Part shown: positions 1 to 9,134 of the stretch, piece by piece
How positions within the stretch are numbered: position 1 is the first letter of the stretch
Layout: each line of letters opens with the position of its first letter
Assembly (NCBI RefSeq): GCF_000003605.2
Contig: NW_003109081.1
Location: forward strand, 35,573 to 55,961
DNA: 20,389 nucleotides
Source: Saccoglossus kowalevskii
Lineage: Eukaryota; Hemichordata; Enteropneusta; Harrimaniidae
Direction: 5' to 3'
Made by a program: the position numbers and the translations under genes
Notes under the pieces: generated by a model
Database searches by the model: none
The model's input: the letters and a program-made list of their open reading frames with translations, nothing else
Told to the model about the DNA's origin: nothing

Positions 1-480
1 ACTATTTTATAACCAAAATAAGGCCTTTCACTCTTCCCCGATGCCTATTCAAGAGATTGTACAGTGTATTGTTTGTTTTGTGCATGTGTTGTGGACAAAA
101 AATGACCACGCCCATTTAGCGATTGCAATATGTACGTAATAGAAACCGCACCCCAAACTTGAGCTTTTGATCCCAATTTTTAAATTGATACATTGTAATA
201 TAAACCGCGGTTTATAATAGGACTTTAACGGTACTTCATAATAATATTGATTGGCATAGTTTTTTTCTGAGAAATTTCCCGTGAAAATTTATTACAGACT
301 TGTGTTCTAGGCAGTGAACTTTTGAATGATAACTATTTTCCCCACTGTTAACAATGTGAGCTTATCATGAATATGTTTAATTAATACTGAGTTATTCAAA
401 TAAAGGTTCTGGTGTCTACATATTATATTTTGTTGTGATGTTTTGTTGTACCATCATAAATGGTACATTTTGTGGAGCAG
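1..480 (+). other. Possible 3' UTR end of a plus-strand gene to the left
   Basis: No coding frame is visible. AATAAA at 399-404 is followed within 40 nt by a GT-rich stretch (TTTTGTTGTGATGTTTTGTTG), the usual layout of an animal cleavage/polyadenylation site. The parent gene would lie left of the window. This is inference from the signal only. Confidence 0.3.
399..404 (+). promoter_or_regulatory. Candidate polyadenylation signal
   Basis: Canonical AATAAA with a GT-rich downstream element from about 408 to 450. Confidence 0.35.
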
Positions 481-591
481 ACTGCCTAATTTGATGTCAT
501 GAAATTACACACAAAATTAGAGCTCAAGTTGCACCAGCAAGTACCATTTTCAGCATGCTGTTCTTGTTTTCGGCGGACGACAGATGGGACA

Positions 592-621
592 CCTCCCTCT
601 CCCTCTCCTTCTCTCTTCCCC
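592..621. repeat. 30-nt homopyrimidine tract
   Basis: Thirty consecutive pyrimidines (CCTCCCTCTCCCTC...), inside a small GC-richer patch (570-650). Open frames on both strands across it are compositional and are not called as genes. Nothing else was recognised between 480 and 1378. Confidence 0.7.
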
Positions 622-1378
622 GTTGTGCTCGGTCGCGGGAAAATGCTCCGCAGTTTCCAGACAAAGTTTACTAATACTTTTTTTTCTTGATTAGTAAATT
701 TACTATTACCTAGCAAATTCCAGAGAGAGCCCAGAATCAGAATGCTGAGTGGTACAGCCGAAAGCATCTTACAAGCAATACTTACAAGAAAGTACTTTAG
801 ACTATTTGAAGTAGTCCCAGTCATGCAATAGTAAACAAAACTGAAACCAGTCAGCCATTTTGAATCAGAATTGCTTTCACTAAGATGGTCACGATTTAGT
901 TATCTTGATTCAAATCACAAAAGAAAACTGAATGTTTTAATCTGATTTGAAAAACAAAGTTATGTGCATCCTGGTCCCATAATGTTTAAAGTACCTACCA
1001 AGTTTGAACAAAAATCTGCCTATACATAAAAGAGTTCTGGTTCCAAAGTAGCCCGTATCATGAAATGGATTACATGTGTGAAGTTTTAACTAGATCGGGA
1101 TACAAAGTACAGATTCCTTGTTTTCTAACTTCGACCAATCAAGGACTACAAACTTAATGTCATAATCAAAACTTGTGATGTTAAAAAGTGTGTTAACATT
1201 GAGATATTGGCATGAATTGGCCACTGGGCTGCAATCATATATACATGTACAAAACATGACTGAGGTGGACATACATTGTATGCAATAACATCTAACCATA
1301 CACTTTGTAATCATTGCTACTGTAACAATAAGACTTGTATTCAAAATTATAATTATTTGCATTATTTTACTTTGCATA

Positions 1379-1567
1379 CTGTAAAACATGTCTTTTTCGC
1401 AAATTTAGTGAGAGAATTCGCTAATGACTTTATTATCAATTCAAAATAGCCGCCAAACAAAGAAATCAACAATGACAAGAGAGATTCGCTAAATCAACAT
1501 TTCGCTATTATGTCATTTTACCACAATTCGCTAAAATTGCATGCCGCTTTTTCAACATGTCTTACAG
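1379..1567. mobile_element. 189-bp MITE-like element with TA target duplication
   Basis: Left end CTGTAAAACATGTCTTTTTC. The reverse complement of the right end is CTGTAAGACATGTTGAAAAAG. Both are flanked by TA (1377-1378 and 1568-1569). The interior carries four copies of a TTCGCTAA-like word (near 1415, 1485, 1501 and 1527). TA duplication with a CTGTAA terminus suggests a non-autonomous Tc1/mariner-type derivative. There is no coding capacity. Confidence 0.65.
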
Positions 1568-1569
1568 TA

Positions 1570-2389
1570 ATTCATGGAAGAACAATTACCAAGAAAATAC
1601 AAATGTGTGAATATTTTGTTTGCCTGGAATATTTGTTAAGGAAAGCACTAGTGAGCTTTCTGTTGGCTATTGTTGAGAACTAAAATAACTTTCTTCAATA
1701 ATTATATCATAACAAATTGAGTGTTAATTGGGTTTTCAAGATTTTCTTTTATTGTTTACATTATTGGAAACAATTTGTGAAATAGATTGTTAACATTCCA
1801 ATCTTTCAAACAATGTGAAATACAAAAAAATCACTGAAGTACTCTTAGCATACCAGCACAAAGGTAAGTAAATTCTCATCAAAAGAACACAATACTTTCA
1901 ATCTAATATTTTAGAAATATGGGTAATACATCTTAACAGTATGTACATTTGTACTCTATCCCGGAATGAATCATTGCATTTTACATTTTCTCTGTAGACG
2001 ATTTATATTTTTATATTAGCTTTTTCAGTTAGAAAAGAATGAGAAAAAATTCAAATTTGTGTTGAAGCATTTGTTAATTTATTATTTTTCAAACTGATAC
2101 ATTTTTGAAGTAATAATTATAGCTGCAGTTTTGTATAATTGTAGCTTGTTTTTTTTCTCCTATTTTATCTTTAAGTAATTCTGCCAGTAACTAATGTATA
2201 ATTTTGGTTTTAATTTCTGATATAATTTTACTTTTGGATATAATCTTTAGTTTCAAGCTTATTCTATGTTCTTTTAACATTTTCCTGACCATTGTTTGGT
2301 AATTGAGAATGCAACACCATGTTTACATGTATCATGACTTATTTACTATGACTGTTAAGAGCTACATGGATTAAACTTCCTTTTTGCAT
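1570..2389. other. AT-rich stretch, no gene seen
   Basis: No convincing reading frame on either strand. The part above about 2100 may be the eroded 3' end of the adjacent LINE (minus-strand pieces such as KMLKEHRI and YWQNYLK resemble the C-terminal region), but this is too weak to assign. Confidence 0.4.
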
Positions 2390-3900
2390 ATCAAGATTTC
2401 GTGCCCAAAATGTAAAATATTTTGTTTAACATTTTAATGTAGTGGGAAACAACCAAGTTCCATACTTATTTGATGACTTTTTATGAACACCGAAGTAATA
2501 TTTACAAAACATTTAATGGACATTTGTGATTCTTAAATAACTTCCATAAAGCAAAATTGGTATGATCATCATTCTATCAAACAAATGGTAAAACACTATC
2601 ATCAGATTATTATTATTATTATGTTTTTGAGGTTTTCTTGAATATTGACACTACCAGATTCCCAAATTTCAAGTCCCAAGAATTTCTTATGATCTACAGT
2701 GTGTACATCTTTTCCATAAACAATATCACAGTTAAATTTGCTGCAATGTCTCTTTCAGAACGTGAGGAGATTACCATGTCATCTGCATATGCCAATAAAT
2801 TACCTGGAATCTTCTATAGAAAGGTGGGTCAGTATGCACACAACTTAGTTTTTCTGGAAGATCACAATTTATTGTTTTTAAGTTTCCATATAGCTTTTAT
2901 GATCTCTAATCTCAATATTCAGAATTTGGGATTCATTATCAGTCAACAAATTTCACTTTCCCAAAATAGTCCATTTCATTTCAGGGCTTGCAACAACCTC
3001 TTTTTGATCACACACACTATTCTTTCCCTTTATTTTATTTTATTATTCACTTCTAGTTGATCATTAACTTCCAATAAGTTTTTGAATCTAACATTTCTAG
3101 ATTGTACAACTGCTTGATCGTTTTTTTGTTTTTTTGTTTTAATAAATTCTTTGTAATTAATTTTCACATGATTATAATTTCCCCATAACAAATTATTTTA
3201 AGGATTCTTTTGCAATAGTTTATCCATTTTCAAAACTTATTTCCTTAAATTGACATGAGGTGAAATCATGCGCTTTTGGTTTGAATTATTTTTACCTTCA
3301 TTGCCATCCTCCGTGTATCAAGTATTATAAATTTTGTTACATTATCAACGACGGCATCAACATCATTCTTTATAAACTTATTTGTCTTTTTGCAATGTAT
3401 AAATCATTTTGATAACAGCAAATATGAAATTGAGTTATTCTGTTTACATGAATCGTTTTCTACATAATCTCAAAAGAGTTCTAGCATTTAGAACCCTTGC
3501 AATAATATCTCTCTTAGCTTTGTATTCAGTTATCTACTGTATTGTTCTAAAATATCAAACGAATCATATTCTCTTGGCTACTCGAATATGCTGGAGGAAA
3601 ATAACATGCAGCAAGATATATATCTCTTTTATGTTTGAAATATTGACCCTCAAACTTGACCCAGAAAAAGTAATCTGTATTACTTTCAATAATTTTTATA
3701 CCCATTTTTAAGTCTGATTTCATAAAATGAAATCCCAATGGAATGTCTCCTGGTGTGATTTGTTTTTATTCAATATTTTGAGTACATATAGTTCATATAT
3801 GTACACATATGGAACATGATTTTTTTTCACCAAGCGATGTTTTAGTCAAAACAAGAACATCCTGATTTTGAACAGAATTAAAAAAAAAAGCATCATTATA
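2390..3900 (-). mobile_element. Decayed non-LTR retrotransposon (LINE; endonuclease + reverse transcriptase)
   Basis: Minus-strand fragments in the right order for a CR1/L2/Jockey-type ORF2. Endonuclease: QNQDVLVLTKT (3847-3879), then DYFFWVKF and DIYLAACYFPP (3547-3715), then LNART and, one frame over, DYVENDS (3447-3495; compare GDFNART..DYIENDS). Linker: DVDAVVDNVTKF and AMKVKII (3283-3363), then a KTYWKL block (3070-3170). Reverse transcriptase: LLAYADDMVISS with the catalytic YADD (2729-2812) and KKFLGLEI (2624-2722). C-terminal: LFDRMMIIPILLYGS (2534-2585) and FCKYYFGVHKKSSN (2452-2511). Frameshifts and stops are many. The KTYWKL-to-YADD distance is about 95 codons where about 250 would be expected, so the RT fingers region is deleted. 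It is dead. Confidence 0.8.
2606..2622. repeat. (ATT)n microsatellite inside the LINE remnant
   Basis: About five ATT units in a row. It sits between the KFLGLEI and LFDRMM pieces of the LINE and probably arose after insertion. Confidence 0.7.
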
Positions 3901-5257
3901 TTTTTCAGCTGTTCAAACCCAACTAGGTTCCAAATACCAAAGAGATACAAATCAATGTGTTTTGATTCGACAATCATCTTGCAATTAATTTTCAACACTA
4001 AATTGCAAGTAACCAAAACAAAAACAGAAAAGTTCATGAAGTGCAAAAATGAGTGAAAATGGGCGGAAAGGACAGTAAAATGGTCACTGAACTGTACATG
4101 AGTTATTATTCAAAATTAATGCACTGGAAGAAAGGACCCATATTCATATTCACCTTATTATGACATTGTGCGAGTTTTTCTTTCATTTTACGGGTATCAC
4201 AAGGATTATTGTTCACAACCAATTTATCCTTCAGCAGGATGTTTTGTCTCTCCTCTGCTGTGGACTTTGGAACATCATCGTCTCTTATTTATTCTACAGA
4301 ACCATCTTACAATTTATTTGATTGTATCCACCTTGTGTATCCTTGTCTTTTTTTTATATGGAAACATGGTTGTTTGTAATACTGTAAATGCAACAGTTAT
4401 TTTCGCTGATAAGTAAAATCTGCTAATTTGAATACGAGAATGTAAAATAACAATAGAACTTGTTATTTCTTTCTTTCATTACTCTGAATACCTTGCTGAA
4501 AATATGAATACTTATCTATATGTGTACTATACACCTGTAATTCACATCTCTAGAACACAAAACCTATGAAATTCATACTAGATGACATCTTTTATACCTG
4601 CGTTGTACATTTATAATCGCTAAGTCTGGATTATCTGGTGTTATTCAATACTTGACTGTTTTCTTAGTAGAATATACCCGTTTCTTACTCACTATTTACT
4701 CATGTAATAATTGCCCTTCTAGTAGAATCAGTCAGTAGAATCCCTGATTAGAATCTCTGATAAGAGTCCCTGTGCTGTTTTCAATTTGGCAGTATTTTAT
4801 CTTGCTGGCTATTACTTTAAGAATTATTACTCTGTAGCACATATAATCTATTATTGCATTTGTTGACAGTTTTTAAAACACAGATTTTTGAAATGATGGA
4901 AGACAACAACCATGAGTGCACTGCGCCCCTGTTCTCTTGTTTAAAAAAATCGAGAAGTTTTTAATGCTGGTACATTGGAAAATTATCAAATTCTGAGTAT
5001 TTGCATTTAAGAGTAGGCTTCCCGCTCCACTTTCAATTGAATAACTGTACATTGCAGTTTACCAGATGAATCAAACTGTCTACTTAAATCTAGAACATCT
5101 CTCTTGAGCTATTATTCATCTCTTGGGGGTAAACCCTAGATCATAAACTTTCCACTGTTGTATACACTCATTGTAATATGATTCAAATGATCATCATTTT
5201 GAATAATTAATGTTGTGTCCTTAAATATATCCTTATATGGGTCTCATATAAACAAAG
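3901..5257. other. Non-coding stretch with small repeats
   Basis: No gene is supported. The part next to 3900 could be the 5' end of the LINE but shows no motif. Around 4722-4772 there are four eroded copies of a 13-16 bp unit (AGTAGAATC..., AGAATCTCTGAT...). A 45-bp word shared with 6642-6686 lies at 4911-4955. Confidence 0.4.
4911..4955. repeat. Dispersed repeat copy 1
   Basis: About 45 bp beginning CATGAGTGCACTGCGCCCCT and ending TTTAAAAAAATC. It matches the segment at 6642-6686 with three substitutions. Flanks are unrelated, so both are likely ends or fragments of one dispersed element. Confidence 0.65.
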
Positions 5258-5344
5258 ATGGCGACTTTGACTGTTGCGCAGATCAACGAGTACGAACTGA
5301 CACGTTTCCAAGCTTTAATAAGGCGATTTTCATGTGATTGGAAG
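5258..5344 (+). CDS. Candidate first coding exon, unidentified
   Basis: The ATG is in good context (CAAAGATGG: A at -3, G at +4). The frame gives 29 codons starting MATLTVAQINEYELTRFQAL and then meets a donor AAG|GTATTG in phase 0. Without splicing the frame runs to 5614 (118 codons). The stretch and the next 200 bp are CpG-richer than the surroundings, with CATGCGCAG (5466) and an inverted CCAAT (5422), which suits a promoter-proximal exon. The next plus-strand segment of coding character, at 8097, also starts in phase 0. The AAGATGGCG could instead be a YY1-type element in non-coding DNA. Not recognised as any family. Confidence 0.25.
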
Positions 5345-6084
5345 GTATTGAAGGAGTCACCTTCAGTAATCAGTGCAAGTCGCGCTCAGGTCAAACCTCA
5401 TGATTTCCATTTGAAGAGCGCATTGGATTGTGGGAAAATCAATGTTTATCAACACAAAAGTCGCACATGCGCAGCTCGACGACTAACGCGCTTTAAAAAT
5501 GTTACGATATGCAAACTTAATCTCGCCATCATACATGTACAAATGTGCATGGCAAGAAATGTTTTGTTACCCCTGTTTAGTATTGATCTGAATAGAACTG
5601 AACTGAATTTTTGAATTTTTGCTCTGGCTTTTATCCTTCAAAACGTTCTTCTTTTATTTTCCACAAGTTATTTATTAAAATTCAATTCCATCCACTGTAA
5701 TAAACACCAATTCACAATATTGTATATGTTAAACCACTGTGTTGTGTTTACAGTTTTTTTTCTTTAAAACATTCTCTGGCGAATACTACAAATTCCAATC
5801 ACCTACAAAAAAAATGTGGGTCAGTCTCACCCGAAAAAACATGTGAACAATGTTTTACACCACTGTCACTTTCATTTGAAAGGCAATATGTACCGGGGGT
5901 ATATTGAAAATCTCAGCACATAACCTGAACAATTCTGAAATGATTATCAAGATGACAACAAATCACACAGCATTGTCCCTGTCACTTTATGAACTCGTAT
6001 CTAGTCAGAACAGAGCCATATTACTACCCTGAGGTAGTTTTATCATGGAGACAGTACTATTGTAGTACCAGTACACCATGCCCA
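5345..6084. other. Non-coding; CpG-richer left part
   Basis: The left 200 bp hold NRF1-like and CCAAT-like words. Minus-strand AATAAA hexamers at 5654-5659 and 5672-5677 lie about 410-430 nt past the stop of the candidate minus exon at 6085-6252. No other feature was recognised. Confidence 0.35.
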
Positions 6085-6252
6085 TCATAATCGTGTACTG
6101 ATTGGAGCTGCACCACCACTGTCTACTGATATGCTAGTAGTAACACCATTCTTGGATGAATTTGTTTGCTTGCTTATGCTAAATGTCAAACCATTATTAG
6201 TTTTGACTAAAGCATCATCAGCGTTGTCGCTGATTGTGTGTACATGTACAAA
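6085..6252 (-). CDS. Candidate terminal exon of an unidentified minus-strand gene
   Basis: A strong acceptor (ATTCCTTCTTCGTTAG|TTTG) opens a 55-codon frame ending in TGA at 6087-6085. About half the codons are of RNY form and the residues are Ser/Thr/Asn/Asp-rich (ISDNADDALVKTNNG, then TTSISVDSGGAAPISTRL at the end). This composition is unlike chance frames in DNA this AT-rich. Downstream AATAAA hexamers exist on the same strand. No domain was recognised; it would be a disordered C-terminal tail. A plus-strand frame over the same bases is also open but has fewer RNY codons. Upstream exons were not established. Confidence 0.35.
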   Translation of the reverse strand, partial: FVHVHTISDNADDALVKTNNGLTFSISKQTNSSKNGVTTSISVDSGGAAPISTRL

Positions 6253-6340
6253 CTAACGAAGAAGGAATTTAAAATTATATTTTTCTGATCATTTAGTGGG
6301 AAATGTGGGTGTTGTAAAGAACATGCAGTAACACTTGCAT

Positions 6341-6709
6341 TTATATGGCAGATTTATATGCAGCACAGGGTTTTTCTAGAAAAAAATTACAAGAGGGAGC
6401 ACTGCAATTTAGCAGTGCCACCAAGTAGGGGGAAATAGGGTTCTCTCTACCAGAGTGTGGAGTTTTTGATATTTCTGAGTTAATAGAGCATTCTTTGGCT
6501 TCCTCGGGGCCAAAATTATTATCAGACAGGTCACAGTTGATGACTGTAGCCACATGTGATCCCTGGTCAATCAGAAATTTTGGTTGCCTGAGCATCTGCT
6601 CCCCAGCGTAAGGGGACGCATGGCCGCCATGTCCATGAATGAGCCATGAGTGCACTACGCCCCTGTTCCCCTGTTTAAAAAAATCCCTACAGTAAACAGT
6701 TGTCACCAT
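6341..6709 (-). other. Repeat-associated open segment, possibly coding
   Basis: A 122-codon minus frame. Its beginning contains the 45-bp dispersed repeat shared with 4911, so that part is probably element-derived. The middle (6595-6451) has coding-like codons (FLIDQGSHVATVINCDLSDN, then NFGPEEAKEC), a possible acceptor GGGGAGCAG|ATG and a possible donor CTCTG|GTAGAG in phase 1. That phase does not join in frame to the candidate exon at 6252. The end (NFFLEKPC...) looks like the other edge of a repeat. It may be an exon captured by or belonging to a mobile element; not recognised. Confidence 0.3.
6642..6686. repeat. Dispersed repeat copy 2
   Basis: Second copy of the 45-bp word at 4911-4955, in the same orientation, with three substitutions. 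Confidence 0.65.
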
Positions 6710-6843
6710 ATGATGCTATGGTCCTAATTCAGGAAGTTTTCCCACATTGCACATAAGCTCTTGATCAATAAAATATTTTTCCATTGTTAAAATTTTTCCA
6801 TTGTACCAGCGTTAAAAATTTCTCAAAATTATGCACCATATAA

Positions 6844-6878
6844 CAAGGCTTGTAATTTTTAAAATTTCACAAGCCTTG
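6844..6878. repeat. Perfect 10-bp inverted repeat (hairpin)
   Basis: CAAGGCTTGT (6844-6853) and ACAAGCCTTG (6869-6878) with a 15-nt AT spacer. A second hairpin-like word, GGACATTTTGTCC, follows near 6916 inside GCCAAGG...AAATGGC. It could be the core of a small foldback element; open frames on both strands here are shadows. Confidence 0.6.
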
Positions 6879-8096
6879 CCAGAACGTTTCCAGCAGGAAT
6901 TTAGTTTAGCCAAGGACATTTTGTCCAAAATGGCAACTGGCATGATGGGAATTTTTTTAATTATTTGCCATATTTTGGGTGTACATGTACAAATTAATGT
7001 AAATTTAACCATTTCACCAACAGTTCTGTCTTTTCATCACAAATTCACAAAATAATCCTGTTTATATCTCTGCACTTTCCATCAGAAGATTGGAACAAAA
7101 ATAGCCAAATTTTTTGAGTAGAAACTGAAAATGGACTCAAATTTTGACTGTTGGTTCCAAAATTAGGGTTTATTTTCAATACTCAATGCTGTAGAAATGA
7201 ATACCCGCCATGTTTTGACATATTTAAAAATATGAGAAAAATGCAGAAAAATTTGGGCAATGAAGTCTGGTGCTGAAAAGGTTAACAGAAAAAAATGAAG
7301 TCTGAAGTGATTGAACAAAATTTGGAAAAAATAACAGCAAATTACTGATGTCTGATGAGCATCTGAATCACTGTAACTGATACATTTTAAACATTAATTT
7401 TAAATATTTCCATTCTAAGTAAGCACACCAAATCACTTTTATTGATGTCAGTGTATTCCTTTCATCTAAATCTGAGTAGTCAAATTTCAGAATTGCAAGC
7501 ATTGATCAGCAACTTGTGCTGCAGCACCAATAACACAGCTCAGTTGTTTACCACGACAATGTGATTTTTTGTCTTATTTTTGTTAGGTACATGTAAGTAC
7601 ATCTAATTTCTTTCTACTGTGACTCAATCCCCCAAATAATTTGACACAGAAATGTTAATGACAGAACATGTCACTTATTTACTAATTAATAGTAACAAAA
7701 ACTGGTTTCACACAAAGGCTCTTGATTTGATGTCACAATTATTATATTATTTGTCAACATTTTTATTATATAATAGCGTAATGAACATGATAATTATATT
7801 TTCACTATGTTTTTGTTATTGCATGTTATTACATTATTAACAGTGCAAGAGCAACAAACATTTTTCGGTAATGATTTAAACAATTATATGCATGTATTCC
7901 CAGAGTGTAGGACAAAAAGTCCTCCAGAGTCTTAATTCATGTGTTGTTTACTTTTCAACCTATACATCTGGAAAGATCAGTCATATTAGAATAGGTAGTT
8001 TAATATAGGTATTGTATATTTTTTACTTGTGAGATTATACAGCAATGAAACATCACTTTGAACTTTTATTGACCCTATACATACAATGCACTACAG
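6879..8096. other. Mostly non-coding; repeats suspected
   Basis: Apart from the segment at 7410-7573 no gene is supported. TACATGTAC palindromes occur (for example 6981), a word common in this window. Confidence 0.35.
7410..7573 (-). pseudogene. Frameshifted coding-like segment, unidentified
   Basis: On the minus strand the frame from 7573 reads CRGKQLSCVIGAAAQVADQC and then hits a stop. One frame over, the reading continues ILKFDYSDLDERNTLTSIK and on to LEW. A single-base indel near 7490 would join them. Codon character fits old coding sequence (pseudogene, exon relic or element). No family recognised. Confidence 0.25.
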
Positions 8097-8270
8097 GATT
8101 TATCTGAAAGGTTTCAGCACCATGTAAATAAAAGAGATGGAAGTTCACATTTTGTTGAAATTGGTACGATGTGTTGTGATGAGTTGCATGAAGTGTTAGA
8201 GCATGAATTAAAAGAATACAAATTTAAATCGTTTTTATTTGAATATCTTATATCTTATAATATTTTTTAA
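8097..8270 (+). CDS. Candidate terminal exon, unidentified plus-strand gene
   Basis: After an acceptor-like ATACAATGCACTACAG| the frame (phase 0) reads 57 codons to TAA. The first 45 are rich in Glu, Asp, His and Arg (DLSERFQHHVNKRDGSSHF, then CCDELHEVLEHELKEYKF), not the Ile/Lys/Asn/Phe expected from random AT-rich DNA. A mainly helical peptide is likely. The last dozen residues are AT-type and may be read-through. AATAAA occurs at 8553. It could pair with the candidate first exon at 5258-5344 (same phase). Not recognised as a known domain. Confidence 0.3.
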   Translation, partial: DLSERFQHHVNKRDGSSHFVEIGTMCCDELHEVLEHELKEYKFKSFLFEYLISYNIF

Positions 8271-8570
8271 TTGAATCAAGTAAGCAAATTAGTTGAGTTT
8301 ACAAATTTATAGTTTTTAGGGTACCAAGTAAAAATCAAACTACTCTATGAGAAAGATGATGTGTGTTGATGGCAGGCAGGAATGTGATTTAACAATGCAA
8401 AACTTTGCCCTGATGTTTTGGTTCTGGTGATCTTGAAAAATATGACCTATTATCCAAAACATTGCCCATGACAATCTTTTAGATAAATATGGTAGTAACA
8501 ATGCAATAATATATTAAGTTTTCCAACACAAAAAAAGTATAGAGAGCAAACAAAATAAATACCAAAACAA

Positions 8571-9134
8571 TTAAAGCTAGGATGACAGGTTTTAGAGAAT
8601 TAAAGCTGTTATGACAGGTCATGAAAGATTGAAGCTGTGGTGACAGGTCAAAAAGAATTGAAGTTGTTATGACAGGTCATAAAAGATTGAAGCTATGGTG
8701 ACAGATCTAAGAGATTTCAACCTGTTATGACAGGTCATGAAAGATTGAAGCTGTGGTGACAGGTCTAAGAGATTTCAACCTGTTATAACAGGTCATGAAA
8801 GATTGAAGCTGTGGTGACAGGTCTAAAAAATTAAACATATTATGACAGGTCATGAAAGATTGAAGCTGTGGTGACAGGTCACGAAAGATTGAAGCTGTGG
8901 TGACAGGTCTAAAAGAATTAAACCTGTTATGACAGATCGTGAAAGATTGAAGCTGTGGTGACAGGTCATGAAAGAATTGAAGCTGTAGTGACAGGTCTAA
9001 AAGAATTAAATCTGTTATGACAGGTCATGAAAGATTGAAGCTGTGGTGACAGGTACTGGAAGAATTGAAGCTGTGGTGACAGGTCATGAAAGAATTGAAG
9101 CTGTGATGACAAGTCGTGAAAGGATCAAAGCTGC
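8571..9134. repeat. 29-bp minisatellite, about 19.3 copies, dimeric higher order
   Basis: Nineteen full units of 28-30 bp from 8571 to 9124 and a partial twentieth. Two unit types alternate: A, TTGAAGCTGTGGTGACAGGT plus CTAAAAGAA; and B, TTAAACCTGTTATGACAGGT plus CATGAAAGA. Alternation (58-bp period) is regular in units 2-10 and broken after unit 11 by A-A duplications. All but a few units carry TGACAGGTC. No long frame runs through it. Confidence 0.95.

Noticed and set aside
486-824. 112-codon minus-strand frame with a Glu-Gly repeat
   Set aside because: The Glu-Gly stretch is just the purine strand of the pyrimidine tract; no splice sites, motif or codon character support it.
2638-3060. 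140-codon plus-strand open frame
   Set aside because: Antisense of the LINE reverse-transcriptase region; the YADD and KFLGLEI motifs are on the minus strand.
3409-3711. 100-codon plus-strand open frame
   Set aside because: Antisense of the LINE endonuclease fragments.
8571-9134. Regular repeats considered as a CRISPR array
   Set aside because: Units are contiguous with no unique spacers, and the genome is eukaryotic; it is a minisatellite.
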